Below are positions 1-8,724 of a stretch of DNA of 45,236 bases, piece by piece; the stretch's first letter is position 1; each line of letters begins with the position of its first letter. A model generated the notes under the pieces. It saw only the letters and a program-made list of their open reading frames with translations. It searched no databases and was not told the origin of the DNA. This DNA comes from Clostridia bacterium (GTDB lineage Bacteria; Bacillota; Clostridia; Lachnospirales; Lachnospiraceae), in the NCBI GenBank assembly GCA_009929615.1, contig SAAB01000025.1, forward strand, positions 1 through 45,236, read 5' to 3'. The translations under genes were made by a program, and so were the position numbers.

Positions 1-122
1 ACATTATACCAAAAAAGGGAGGTCATTGCTCTTTTTATTGCAAACTCCCATAAAATCAAGGTTTAGAACAATAAAACAAGGTAGTTATTTGACACTACCG
101 AAATTGGATGGGAGGATTTTTA

Positions 123-569
123 ATGAATAAAATTGAACAGATTCGCAGCGAAATGGTTGCCGCTATGAAAGCTAAAGACAAAGAACGTAAAGATGCACTT
201 TCTATGCTGCTGGGTTCTTTAAAGAATAAAGCCATTGATAAGCGTGCGGATTTGACCGATGTTGAGGAAAATGAAATCGTTTTAAAAGAAATTAAACAAT
301 TAAAGGAAACACTTGAATCCGCTCCGGCAGACCGTGCCGATATTATTGAACAGTGCAAATTCCGTATCCAGGTTTATGAAGAGTTCGCACCAAAATTCAT
401 GACTGAAGACGAAATCAAAGAAACGATTCAGACAGTTCTCACTAAGTTGTCCCTTACCGAACCGACTGCAAAGGACAAGGGAAAGATTATGAAAGAACTG
501 ATGCCTCTTGTTAAGGGTAAATCTGATGGTAAATTAGTGAATTCCCTTGTTTCTACGTTTTTTAAATAA
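123..569 (+). CDS. yqeY: GatB/YqeY domain protein
   Basis: 148-residue protein of the YqeY family, which resembles the tail domain of the GatB amidotransferase subunit. The family is thought to act near tRNA or glutamine metabolism, but its role is not settled. The sequence is a highly charged helical N-terminal half followed by the conserved YEEFAPKFMTEDEI segment and a C-terminal MKELMPLVKGKSDGK motif typical of the family. Length is normal. An in-frame ATG 15 bp upstream (108) is less likely because the GGGAGGA ribosome site sits inside that extension, five bases before ATG 123. The nearest downstream gene starts 27 bp after the stop, so co-transcription with the Nudix-fold gene is likely. 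Confidence 0.9.
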   Translation: MNKIEQIRSEMVAAMKAKDKERKDALSMLLGSLKNKAIDKRADLTDVEENEIVLKEIKQLKETLESAPADRADIIEQCKFRIQVYEEFAPKFMTEDEIKETIQTVLTKLSLTEPTAKDKGKIMKELMPLVKGKSDGKLVNSLVSTFFK

Positions 570-596
570 TATTATAGGGTGTTAAAGGAGTATAAA

Positions 597-1199
597 ATGC
601 ATACAAAGGACGATATTGTTAAAATATATGATGATATGTTTAATCTGATAGGAACAGAGAAATGGTCTGTTGTTCATGAAAAAGGCCTGCTTCATCAGGT
701 TGTTCATCTCTGGATTTACAGTAAAGAAGACCAGAAAAAATGGCTTTTTTTCGTACAGCGTTCCAAAACCCGTGAAGATTTTCCAGGACTTTATGACCTG
801 CCGGTCAGCGGCCATATAGACCCGGAAGAGACTTTTTCCCATGCCGTTGTTACCCTTACGGAAAAACGCCTTGGCTTAAAGCTTTTCCCTGAATTTTTGA
901 AACATGTGGGTAATATCCGCCAGGTTATTGATCAGGGTGACTATCATGATAATGCTTTCTGTCAGGTCTATGTTAAAAAGATTGAACTGCCTGTCCCTGA
1001 ATTTGAAATTCAGGATGCAGAAATGCTTTTTAAAGTTGAATTTAATGCCTTTTGTGACTGGCTTTCAAATCACGAAGGGAAGCTGCCTATTTACGCAACA
1101 GATGGCACCTTCTTAAAAGATTCTACCGCAGATGACTGGTGGTGGCCACGAAAAGACGAATTCATTAATGTTGTAAAGCCATTTATAGACGCTCAGTAA
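597..1199 (+). CDS. Nudix-fold hydrolase-like protein with degenerate Nudix box
   Basis: About 200 residues with a Nudix fold of the isopentenyl-diphosphate-isomerase/YfcD type: SVVHEKGLLHQVVHLWIYS, then LPVSGHIDPEET. The Nudix box (G-x5-E-x7-REUxEExGU) should run over residues about 72-94. The leading G and first E are present, but the REUxEE core reads TLTEKR, so the metal-binding glutamates are missing. Either the protein binds rather than hydrolyses, or it has an altered mechanism. ATG 597 is chosen because AAAGGAG precedes it by six bases; a GTG at 579 would place that site inside the gene. It follows yqeY closely and ends at a strong hairpin shared with the convergent regulator. Confidence 0.8.
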   Translation: MHTKDDIVKIYDDMFNLIGTEKWSVVHEKGLLHQVVHLWIYSKEDQKKWLFFVQRSKTREDFPGLYDLPVSGHIDPEETFSHAVVTLTEKRLGLKLFPEFLKHVGNIRQVIDQGDYHDNAFCQVYVKKIELPVPEFEIQDAEMLFKVEFNAFCDWLSNHEGKLPIYATDGTFLKDSTADDWWWPRKDEFINVVKPFIDAQ

Positions 1200-1230
1200 C
1201 AAAAAAGACATCCTTTTCTGATTTTGAAAC

Positions 1231-1286
1231 AAAAAAAGAGAGCAGTTTCCCAGCTTGAAAACAGCTGTGAAACAACTCTCTTTTTT
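1231..1286. terminator. Bidirectional intrinsic terminator
   Basis: GAGAG...AGTTTC...CAGCT pairs with AGCT...GAAAC...CTCTC around a short loop, flanked by an A-run and a T-run. It serves both the Nudix-fold gene and the converging response regulator. Confidence 0.75.
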
Positions 1287-1965
1287 ATTCCTTACACAGA
1301 CGATAGCCCAGCCCCCAGACTGTTTCAATGTACTTTTCATCCGGGTCGGCTTTCTTTAATTTACTTCGCAGATTGCTGATATGTATCTTAACTGCATTAT
1401 CATCTCCACTGTAGGCCTGATGCCAAACCTCTTCATACAAGCTTGCCTTTGTATAAATCCGGTCTCTATGGCACATCAAAAGACTTAATATCATAAATTC
1501 TTTGACTGTTAAATCCAATCCCTGTTGATTAACCTCGGCCCTTTTAACACCACCGTTGCTGATTTTAAGATTCTTATACTGATAAAGCCGCATATTATGT
1601 GACTTCTTGTAGGCCTCTCTCAGATAATCTTCCACAGACTCTGCCAGCACTTCACTGCTGACGGGCAGTTTAATAACACCATCCAAATACTTCTGCATAT
1701 ACTGCTCTGCAATCTCTGAAGTCTCCTCCGTACAGACGCCAAGCATAGGTACATCCGAAAATAATCGAAGCTGCCGAATCATCTCATCCGCATCCTCGTC
1801 TGGAAATAACACTGGCAGCATCACCGCATCAAAAGAATGCCGTTTTACTGCTTCAGCAACTTTCCTGTCAATTGCCGGAACGACCTGATACCCCAACTCT
1901 GCCAGCTGGTCTTTCAGTCCTTGCGTTAAAGGAACTGTCTGCTCTGCTAATAAAATAGTCGCCAT
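1285..1965 (-). CDS. OmpR/PhoB-family response regulator with atypical receiver
   Basis: 226 residues: receiver-like domain (1-115) and a C-terminal winged-helix DNA-binding domain (about 130-224, with LTVKEFMILSLLM and the VWGLGYRL ending typical of Trans_reg_C). The receiver is degenerate. The strand that should carry the phospho-acceptor reads DAVMLPV, so proline 51 occupies the Asp position. Only one acidic residue (E8) remains of the usual pair. The lysine (K99) is kept but is followed by Leu rather than Pro. No histidine kinase lies next to it. It is probably a phosphorylation-independent or ligand-controlled DNA-binding protein. Targets are unknown. Confidence 0.85.
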   Translation of the reverse strand: MATILLAEQTVPLTQGLKDQLAELGYQVVPAIDRKVAEAVKRHSFDAVMLPVLFPDEDADEMIRQLRLFSDVPMLGVCTEETSEIAEQYMQKYLDGVIKLPVSSEVLAESVEDYLREAYKKSHNMRLYQYKNLKISNGGVKRAEVNQQGLDLTVKEFMILSLLMCHRDRIYTKASLYEEVWHQAYSGDDNAVKIHISNLRSKLKKADPDEKYIETVWGLGYRLCKE

Positions 1966-2032
1966 TCTACATCAATCCCTTTATGTATGTTTATATTTTA
2001 ACATTGCATTTTTAGTATAGCATAATTTCGTA

Positions 2033-2070
2033 AAAAAGAAAAGGCAGCCTGGAATTGCTTCCAGACTACC
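2033..2070 (-). terminator. Intrinsic terminator of clpB
   Basis: On the minus strand GGTAGTCTGGAA pairs with TTCCAGGCTGCC (with G-U pairs) and is followed by a T-rich tract, immediately downstream of the clpB stop. Confidence 0.7.
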
Positions 2071-2086
2071 CATTTCATACATTTAT

Positions 2087-4675
2087 TTATCTTCCTTTAA
2101 CAGAAGCTGTTAATTTCTCCTGTTCGTAATTGATTTGAATAACATCTCCCGGTAAAACAGTATCCGAAAGAATCAGGCGTCCTGCCAGTGTTTCCACATG
2201 CTTCTGCAAAAAACGTTTCAATGGCCTTGCCCCGTAAACCGGATCATATCCCTGGTCAATGATATAGTCCCTCGCCTCCGGTGTCAATTCAATGGAGATT
2301 TCTCTGTCTTCCAGCCGTTTATTAAGATTTTTCATCAAAATATCAATGATACTGTGAATATCTTCTTTACTCAATGGCTTAAACATAATAATCTCATCCA
2401 GACGATTCAGAAATTCCGGGCGGAAATGTGCACGAAGTTCATCCATTACCTGATTTTCTGCTGCCTCTTCAATGTCGCCTTCGGCATTAATACCCTGCAG
2501 TAAGTATTCAGAACCAATATTCGAAGTCATAATCAGAATTGTATTTTTGAAATCTACCGTACGTCCCTGTGAATCCGTGATACGTCCATCATCTAAAACC
2601 TGAAGCAGCACATTAAACACATCTGGATGGGCCTTTTCGATTTCATCAAAGAGAACAACCGAATATGGTTTCCGGCGAACGGCTTCTGTCAGCTGTCCAC
2701 CCTCTTCATAGCCCACATATCCTGGAGGTGCTCCGATAAGACGGGATACGGAAAACTTCTCCATATATTCACTCATATCGATACGGACAATGTTGGACTC
2801 ATCATCAAAAAGACTTTCTGCCAGTGCCTTGGCCAGTTCTGTTTTACCAACACCTGTTGGTCCAAGAAACATAAAGGAACCAATCGGTTTTGTTTCATCC
2901 TTAATACCTGCCCGGGAACGAATGATGGCATCTGTCACTTTTCGAATACCTTCATCCTGCCCAATAACTCGCTGATGAAGCTGCTCATCTAAATGCAGTG
3001 TCTTCTGTCGTTCACCTTCCGTTAATTTAGATACCGGAATACCTGTCCACCGTGAAACAATACGTCCGATTTCATCATCGGTCACCTGTTCTCTTACCAG
3101 TGAATCTTCCTCGCCATGAATCTTCAATTCCTGCTCCTCCAGCTGCCGTTTCAATTCAGGAAGTTTTCCATACTGAAGCTCTGCAGCCCGGTTCAAATCA
3201 TATTCTCTCTGTGCTCTTTCGATTTCTTTATTCACATCTTCAATCTGTTCTCTCAGAACACGGACCTGGTCCACATCCTTTTTATCAGCTTCCCACTGAG
3301 CTTTCTGAATCTGGAAATCTTCCCGAAGCTGGGCAATCTCTTTCTGAATCGCTGCCAGTCGTTCCTGACTCAAATGGTCATTCTCTTTTTTAAGGGCCGC
3401 CTCTTCAATTTCAAGCTGCATAATCTTTCTTGATACTTCGTCCAACTCTGCCGGCATGGAATCCAGCTCTGTCTTAATCAATGCGCAGGCTTCATCCACC
3501 AGGTCAATCGCCTTATCTGGCAGAAATCTGTCAGAGATATAGCGGTTTGATAAAATAGCTGCCGCTACGAGAGCACCATCTGTAATTTTTACACCATGAA
3601 AAACTTCATAGCGTTCCTTCAAACCTCTTAATATAGAAATTGTATCCTCTACTGTCGGTTCATTTACCATAACCGGCTGGAAACGACGTTCCAGTGCTTT
3701 ATCCTTCTCAATATACTGGCGGTACTCATCCAGCGTTGTTGCTCCGATACAATGAAGCTCTCCTCTGGCCAGCATCGGCTTCAGCATATTACCTGCATCC
3801 ATGGCCCCATCCGTTTTACCTGCACCGACAATCAGATGCAGTTCATCAACAAACAGTATGATTCTTCCTTCGCTCTTCTTAACTTCTTCCAAAACAGCTT
3901 TAAGACGCTCTTCAAATTCGCCCCGATACTTAGCACCTGCAACCAGGGCTCCCATGTCCAGCGAAAAAATCTGTTTATCCTTCAGACCTTCCGGTACATC
4001 ACCTCGAACAATTCTCTGGGCAAGGCCTTCGATAACAGCTGTTTTGCCTACGCCCGGTTCGCCAATCAGAACCGGATTATTCTTTGTCTTTCTGGATAAA
4101 ATACGAATAATATTCCTGATTTCACTGTCACGTCCGATAACCGGATCAAGCTTCTGGTTTCTGGCTTTTTCCACCAGATTCTCACCGTATTTGCTGAGAC
4201 TGTCATAAGTATCTTCCGGATTATCACTGGTTACCCTCTGATTTCCGCGTACTTCCATCAGGGCTGCCAAAAATTTATCCCGGGTAATCTGGAAATTACG
4301 GAATAATTTCTTTAAATCCTTATTCCCGGTTTCCATCAGTGCAAGAAATAAGTGCTCTACAGAAATGTATTCATCTCCCATCTGCTTTGCTTCTTTTTCT
4401 GCCTGTGTAAATGTCCGGCTCAGGTCCTGACTCATATACTGCTGTCCACCCTGTACTTTGACACAGTCTTCCAGCAGTTTCTCTGTCTGAAAGACAAAAC
4501 CTGCCGTATTCATATCCATCTTATCCAGCAATTTAGTAATAAGACTATCTTCCTTATTCAGTAATGCATATAACAGATGTACCTGGCCAATCTCCTGATT
4601 ACCATATTCAATGGCCAGACTCTGACAGGACTGTACAGCCTCCAGAGATTTTTGAGTATATTTATTAAAATCCAT
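2087..4675 (-). CDS. clpB: ATP-dependent disaggregase ClpB
   Basis: 862-residue Hsp100 chaperone that threads aggregated proteins through a hexameric ring, working with DnaK. Domains in order: N-terminal Clp repeat domain (1-145), first AAA+ module with Walker A GEPGVGKT (205-212) and Walker B FVDELH, a coiled-coil middle domain (about 405-525, rich in E, Q and K) that distinguishes ClpB from ClpA/ClpC, second AAA+ module with GPTGVGKTE (about 605) and [13 protein letters not shown], then the C-terminal D2-small domain. Full length for the family. No ClpP-binding IGF loop is evident, as expected. ATG 4675 follows an AGGAGG site. Monocistronic between its own promoter and terminator. Confidence 0.97.
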   Translation of the reverse strand: MDFNKYTQKSLEAVQSCQSLAIEYGNQEIGQVHLLYALLNKEDSLITKLLDKMDMNTAGFVFQTEKLLEDCVKVQGGQQYMSQDLSRTFTQAEKEAKQMGDEYISVEHLFLALMETGNKDLKKLFRNFQITRDKFLAALMEVRGNQRVTSDNPEDTYDSLSKYGENLVEKARNQKLDPVIGRDSEIRNIIRILSRKTKNNPVLIGEPGVGKTAVIEGLAQRIVRGDVPEGLKDKQIFSLDMGALVAGAKYRGEFEERLKAVLEEVKKSEGRIILFVDELHLIVGAGKTDGAMDAGNMLKPMLARGELHCIGATTLDEYRQYIEKDKALERRFQPVMVNEPTVEDTISILRGLKERYEVFHGVKITDGALVAAAILSNRYISDRFLPDKAIDLVDEACALIKTELDSMPAELDEVSRKIMQLEIEEAALKKENDHLSQERLAAIQKEIAQLREDFQIQKAQWEADKKDVDQVRVLREQIEDVNKEIERAQREYDLNRAAELQYGKLPELKRQLEEQELKIHGEEDSLVREQVTDDEIGRIVSRWTGIPVSKLTEGERQKTLHLDEQLHQRVIGQDEGIRKVTDAIIRSRAGIKDETKPIGSFMFLGPTGVGKTELAKALAESLFDDESNIVRIDMSEYMEKFSVSRLIGAPPGYVGYEEGGQLTEAVRRKPYSVVLFDEIEKAHPDVFNVLLQVLDDGRITDSQGRTVDFKNTILIMTSNIGSEYLLQGINAEGDIEEAAENQVMDELRAHFRPEFLNRLDEIIMFKPLSKEDIHSIIDILMKNLNKRLEDREISIELTPEARDYIIDQGYDPVYGARPLKRFLQKHVETLAGRLILSDTVLPGDVIQINYEQEKLTASVKGR

Positions 4676-4720
4676 AAAACATGCCTCCTTTTTTCAGACA
4701 TACCTTTTATTGTTATGTTT

Positions 4721-4739
4721 GTTATACATGTAATATAAC
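4721..4739. promoter_or_regulatory. Small inverted repeat over the clpB -10 (possible operator)
   Basis: GTTATA and TATAAC arms separated by 7 bp overlap the -10 element of the clpB promoter. The position would suit a heat-shock repressor, but it matches neither the CIRCE nor the CtsR heptad pattern that I know. Treat it as a candidate only. Confidence 0.25.
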
Positions 4740-4760
4740 AGACTTGTAACTTCTTGTCAA
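4732..4760 (-). promoter_or_regulatory. Sigma-A promoter of clpB
   Basis: On the minus strand TTGACA, a 17-bp spacer and TATATT. The ATG is about 57 bp downstream of the -10. Confidence 0.65.
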
Positions 4761-4776
4761 TACCCCTTCAAAAAAT

Positions 4777-4805
4777 TTGCATTTTTTCTTTTACCGCGTT
4801 ATAAT
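4777..4805 (+). promoter_or_regulatory. Sigma-A promoter of pncB
   Basis: TTGCAT, a 17-bp spacer and TATAAT, about 44 bp upstream of the pncB start codon. Confidence 0.6.
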
Positions 4806-4848
4806 TTGTTAAAACTATTAACCTTATACGAAAGGCAATTATTTTATT

Positions 4849-6303
4849 ATGAATACATCCCATTTAACACTTTTAACTGATTTGTATGAACTGACGATGA
4901 TGCAGGGTTATTTTAAAAATAACACGAATGAAAAGGTTATTTTTGACGTTTTTTTCCGTTCAAATCCCGAAGGTGCTGCCTACTCCATTACTGCTGGTCT
5001 GGACCAGGTTATTGAATACATCAAGGGCCTGCATTTTACTGCCTCAGATATCGAATATCTGCGTTCATTATCTATTTTCCAGGAAGACTTCCTGGACTAT
5101 TTAAAAAACTTCCATTTTTCCGGAGATATCTATGCGATTCCTGAAGGTACTATTGTTTTTCCGAAGGAACCGTTAGTAAAAGTTATTGCACCGATTATGG
5201 AAGCACAGATTGTTGAAACTGCTATTTTAAATATTATTAACCACCAGAGTCTTATCTGCACCAAAGCTGCCCGGGTCGTTTATGCTGCCGGCGGCGGTGT
5301 TATGGAATTTGGTCTGCGTCGTGCCCAGGGCCCGGATGCCGGCACTTATGGAGCCCGTGCCGCAGTTATCGGCGGATGCATCGGCACATCCAATGTCTTA
5401 GCCGGTCAGATGTTTGATATTCCGGTTAAGGGAACCCATGCACACAGCTGGATTATGAGCTTTAAAACAGAACTTGAAGCATTCCGTAATTATGCAAATC
5501 TTTACTCAGATAACTGTCTGCTTCTTGTAGACACCTATGATACATTAAAATCCGGTGTACCCCACGCCATCCAGGTCTTTGACGAGATGAAGGCCAACGG
5601 TATTCCATTAAAACTTTATGGTATTCGTCTGGACAGCGGTGATCTGGCTTACTTATCCAAAAAAGCACGAAAGATGCTGGATGATGCCGGTCATACAGAT
5701 GCCGTTATCTCCGCTTCCAGTGATTTGGACGAGTATCTGATTGACAGTCTTCACACTCAGGGGGCAAAGATTACTTCCTGGGGCGTTGGAACCAATCTGA
5801 TTACTTCCAAAAATTGTCCGGCCTTTGGCGGTGTTTACAAACTGGCAGCTGTGTCCGATGAAAACGGAAACTTTATTCCTAAGATCAAAGTATCCGAAAA
5901 TATTGAAAAAGTCACAAACCCTGGAAATAAAACCGTATTCCGTCTCTATGACAAGGAGACCGGAAAGATTCGCGGAGATTTAATTGCTTTGGCAGACGAA
6001 ACCTATGATTCAACAAATTCACTGATGATTTTTGACCCTATTTCTACCTGGAAGAAGACATACCTCGCTCCAGATACTTATACTGTTCGCGAATTGCTCG
6101 TTCCAGTATTCAAAGATGGCAAATGCGTCTATACTTCTCCTGCAGTTATGGATATACGTGATAATTGTGCCAAAGAACTGGATACTCTCTGGGATGAATC
6201 CCGCCGTCTTGTTAATCCTCAGGACGTTTATGTGGACCTTTCAAAACCTCTTTGGGATTTGAAGAATCAACTCCTTGACAGTGTTCATAATTTTAAAGAC
6301 TGA
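4849..6303 (+). CDS. pncB: Nicotinate phosphoribosyltransferase
   Basis: 484-residue enzyme of the NAD salvage pathway that joins nicotinate and PRPP, with ATP hydrolysis, to give nicotinate mononucleotide. The start LLTDLYELTMMQGYF is diagnostic, with the aromatic substrate-binding residues of the family. Downstream are EFGLRRAQGPDAG, GTHAHSW (the autophosphorylated-histidine region) and the IRLDSGDL phosphate-binding stretch. Length matches the long bacterial PncB class common in Firmicutes. A weak AAAGG site lies about 12 bases before the ATG. It is divergent from clpB and ends at a strong bidirectional terminator, so it is probably a single-gene unit. Confidence 0.96.
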   Translation: MNTSHLTLLTDLYELTMMQGYFKNNTNEKVIFDVFFRSNPEGAAYSITAGLDQVIEYIKGLHFTASDIEYLRSLSIFQEDFLDYLKNFHFSGDIYAIPEGTIVFPKEPLVKVIAPIMEAQIVETAILNIINHQSLICTKAARVVYAAGGGVMEFGLRRAQGPDAGTYGARAAVIGGCIGTSNVLAGQMFDIPVKGTHAHSWIMSFKTELEAFRNYANLYSDNCLLLVDTYDTLKSGVPHAIQVFDEMKANGIPLKLYGIRLDSGDLAYLSKKARKMLDDAGHTDAVISASSDLDEYLIDSLHTQGAKITSWGVGTNLITSKNCPAFGGVYKLAAVSDENGNFIPKIKVSENIEKVTNPGNKTVFRLYDKETGKIRGDLIALADETYDSTNSLMIFDPISTWKKTYLAPDTYTVRELLVPVFKDGKCVYTSPAVMDIRDNCAKELDTLWDESRRLVNPQDVYVDLSKPLWDLKNQLLDSVHNFKD

Positions 6304-6321
6304 TTTATAAGCTTAACCATT

Positions 6322-6363
6322 AAAAAGGGCAGCTTCAGATATTTTCTGAAACTGCCCTTTTTC
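6322..6363. terminator. Bidirectional intrinsic terminator
   Basis: AAAAAGGGCAG..TTCAGA pairs with TCTGAA..CTGCCCTTTTT. It lies between pncB and the convergent TPM-domain gene. Confidence 0.85.
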
Positions 6364-6368
6364 TAATT

Positions 6369-7595
6369 CTAAAACTTACGGCCACCGCCGCCACTGCTGC
6401 CACCACCAAAGCTGCGGCTGCCACCGCCATGAAAGGTTCCGCTGGCACTCTGATGTACCGAACTGCCGCCGTCCCCTCCCGGTCCGTCGTCATCATCACG
6501 CACAATTCTCCGTCTTGTGACCATCCGGTTTACAAACTGATCCTGATGAACCAGCTCCTGTGTTGCAGATGCCACAAAATAATTATTGACACCGGCAACC
6601 ACCTTGCCACCCTGGTTTCTTGTCATAAAGAATACAATAATCCGTCCAATAAGAACACATATCACAAGTTCTATAAGAATTTCAATAACACCCGGACCTT
6701 TTTTCCCTGAAGGTGCATATTTAGAAACATTATCCAAAAATACATCACAGCTTTTATAGTAATTATCATCGGCTACTTTGTTGTAAATGCGGTCCAGCAT
6801 CTTATCCACTCGTTTATCCGTAAAGGCACCTGTCGTCTCATCCCCTGCTGTATAGACGTATATTTCCCGTTCTTCCATATTAATCAGATACACGACACCT
6901 TCACTCTGCCGCCCGCCGTCATTATGACTTTTAAAAAAGTGTGCTGCATACTCCTGGCTCGTCATTTCTTGGGCATCCTCTGTCGTTGTTATCAAAATCC
7001 GAAGCCCCGTGTTATTCTCCAGCTTTTCAATGGATTTTTCCAACTTCGATATTTCATCCGATGTCATAAGCCCCGCAGAATCAAAGACTCTTCCGACTGT
7101 TGCCTCCTGTGTCGGTGCCTCTGTCCCGGAAATACCATCCAAAAAGCTCTGACAGCCTCCATAAAAATCTCCATTAACAGCTTCATCATAAACACCATCC
7201 AATAATTCATTGATACGTGCATCAGTAAAGGCTTCTATAACCGACTCTCCACTGGTGGATATAATAATATCACCATTTTCTATGTCTATCAGTAATATAA
7301 TTCCTGCACCTGATGTACCATCACCATTATATTCTTCAAAAAAATCATCCGCATAGGCAGTCGCGTCCTTACCCTGCAAATCCTCCGTTATGACTACAAG
7401 AATATGATACCCCTTCTGCCGTTCCAGAGTCTCTATCTCTGTCGATATTTTTTCTTTTTCTTCTTCAGTCAAAAGACCTGTATTATCATAAACTCCCGTA
7501 TATGTATCATCGGCCAAAACCGGAATGCTGACTGCGCCAAACAGGCCCATGACCAGCATAAGAAATGCCATAGCCCGTGTAAACCATCTTCTCAT
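6369..7595 (-). CDS. Exported tandem TPM-domain protein
   Basis: About 408 residues. A signal peptide (1-29, ending VLADD) is followed by two tandem TPM domains (about 32-165 and 170-295), each with VYDNTGLLTEEEKEKI- or VFDSAGLMTSDEI-like starts and an internal ILLIDIENGDI or VYLINMEEREI strand. A single membrane helix follows (around 315-330), then a cytoplasmic tail ending in Gly/Ser-rich repeats (GGGSRSFGGGSSGGGG), a usual TPM-protein ending. TPM proteins have been linked to phosphatase-like or membrane-protein quality functions, and the exact role here is unknown. ATG 7595 is preferred over 7619 because GGAGGTGA sits six bases ahead of it. The stop of the zinc-ribbon gene is 27 bp upstream. 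Confidence 0.85.
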   Translation of the reverse strand: MRRWFTRAMAFLMLVMGLFGAVSIPVLADDTYTGVYDNTGLLTEEEKEKISTEIETLERQKGYHILVVITEDLQGKDATAYADDFFEEYNGDGTSGAGIILLIDIENGDIIISTSGESVIEAFTDARINELLDGVYDEAVNGDFYGGCQSFLDGISGTEAPTQEATVGRVFDSAGLMTSDEISKLEKSIEKLENNTGLRILITTTEDAQEMTSQEYAAHFFKSHNDGGRQSEGVVYLINMEEREIYVYTAGDETTGAFTDKRVDKMLDRIYNKVADDNYYKSCDVFLDNVSKYAPSGKKGPGVIEILIELVICVLIGRIIVFFMTRNQGGKVVAGVNNYFVASATQELVHQDQFVNRMVTRRRIVRDDDDGPGGDGGSSVHQSASGTFHGGGSRSFGGGSSGGGGRKF

Positions 7596-7622
7596 AGGAA
7601 TCACCTCCACCCTTTCCATTGT

Positions 7623-8642
7623 TTACCAGAAAAACGAACCTATAAAACACAGAATAAATAAGACTGCGGATATTCCACCCCACCACAGATTCACTTTCAT
7701 CTGACTCACTGGTGGCTTTCCTGCAATTCGTCCATTCTGTCCATTCATCATAAACTTGTAAACATTTCCATGATAGTTGTAATCCACAAACCAAATAGGT
7801 ACAAAGATAAATTCATCTTCTTCACGTGTAAAATCAATATTCCTGTTCTCGATATTTACTGTTGTATATCCGGAAACAGCCCCCTGGGCATAATCCTTCA
7901 CATATTTATCTACCTTTTCTTTAACAGCCGGCATCAGTTCACTATCTGTGAAATCATAACTGGAAGATTCAAATCCCGCCAGATAAGGCATATCGAAATC
8001 CCTTAATTCATCAAAATTAAAGGGCTCAAGTTTCGCCATCTCCTCATCCTCTAACTGACTGGAACCGTCATATGGGATATTCTGATATTGAAGATTATAG
8101 GCCCGGTGAACATTATAAATCTCTGTTTCCGTCACCTCATAATCGCCCTGCATAAAAACAAGAATATTCGTGGCTCTTGCCTGAACATCTACCTTTGCAT
8201 CAAAATGAAAGAGCCAATAGGGTACATACATACCTTTCAACCGCTGAATATTATTTGCCGATACAAATCCTTTAGGAGCGAATCGACCATTTTTACACCA
8301 TTTTCGAAAAGCCTCTTCTGCATCCTGTCTGTCCATATGAAATGGCAGAATCTTTGCCGGCCGCCGATTTCCCGATAGTCGGTCTGCCAATATCATCGGC
8401 GCACTGCAGTAGGCACACAAGGTCGATGTCCCCTTGTCTTTACTCACCATCACACCGCCGCAATTTGGACAGTGATATTCGGTCCCTTCCAGAATCTCCG
8501 AGTCGGTCATGCCGCTTCCACTCCATGGCTCCACTTCACTCAATTCCATTTCTCTGTCACAATGATTACAATGCAGTTTTCCCTTTTTTATATCATAGGT
8601 CATCTCTGCACCGCAGCCCGGACACGAATAATGTAAAATCAT
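7623..8642 (-). CDS. Zinc-ribbon membrane-anchored protein
   Basis: 339 residues. Three CxxC zinc-knuckle pairs occur in the first 85 residues (CPGCGAEM...CNHC, CPNCGG...CAYC), as in TFIIB/primosomal-like zinc ribbons. A middle region rich in aromatic residues follows (MYVPYWLFHFDAKVDVQARAT), then one C-terminal membrane helix (about 318-338, ending in FIGSFFW). Proteins of this layout commonly neighbour TPM genes in Clostridia and may be partners in an envelope process. No catalytic motif is recognised. A GGGGAGGGGAG ribosome site precedes ATG 8642. It forms a two-gene unit with the downstream TPM gene. Confidence 0.75.
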   Translation of the reverse strand: MILHYSCPGCGAEMTYDIKKGKLHCNHCDREMELSEVEPWSGSGMTDSEILEGTEYHCPNCGGVMVSKDKGTSTLCAYCSAPMILADRLSGNRRPAKILPFHMDRQDAEEAFRKWCKNGRFAPKGFVSANNIQRLKGMYVPYWLFHFDAKVDVQARATNILVFMQGDYEVTETEIYNVHRAYNLQYQNIPYDGSSQLEDEEMAKLEPFNFDELRDFDMPYLAGFESSSYDFTDSELMPAVKEKVDKYVKDYAQGAVSGYTTVNIENRNIDFTREEDEFIFVPIWFVDYNYHGNVYKFMMNGQNGRIAGKPPVSQMKVNLWWGGISAVLFILCFIGSFFW

Positions 8643-8665
8643 TTTCTCCCCTCCCCATTATAATG

Positions 8666-8713
8666 AAAAAACACCGGTCTGAATCCTTTCACAAAGAAAC
8701 ATCCAGACCGGCG
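8666..8713 (-). terminator. Intrinsic terminator after the 688-residue membrane protein
   Basis: On the minus strand GCCGGTCTG pairs with CAGACCGGTG across a roughly 22-nt loop, then TTTTTTC. It separates the 688-residue gene from the zinc-ribbon/TPM pair. Confidence 0.6.
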
Positions 8714-8724
8714 TTACCTAATTA

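Noticed and set aside
1-107. Promoter with TTGACA at 89-94 for yqeY.
   Set aside because: A -10 at normal spacing would fall inside the ribosome site or gene; the upstream part shows weak hairpins only and nothing I can support.
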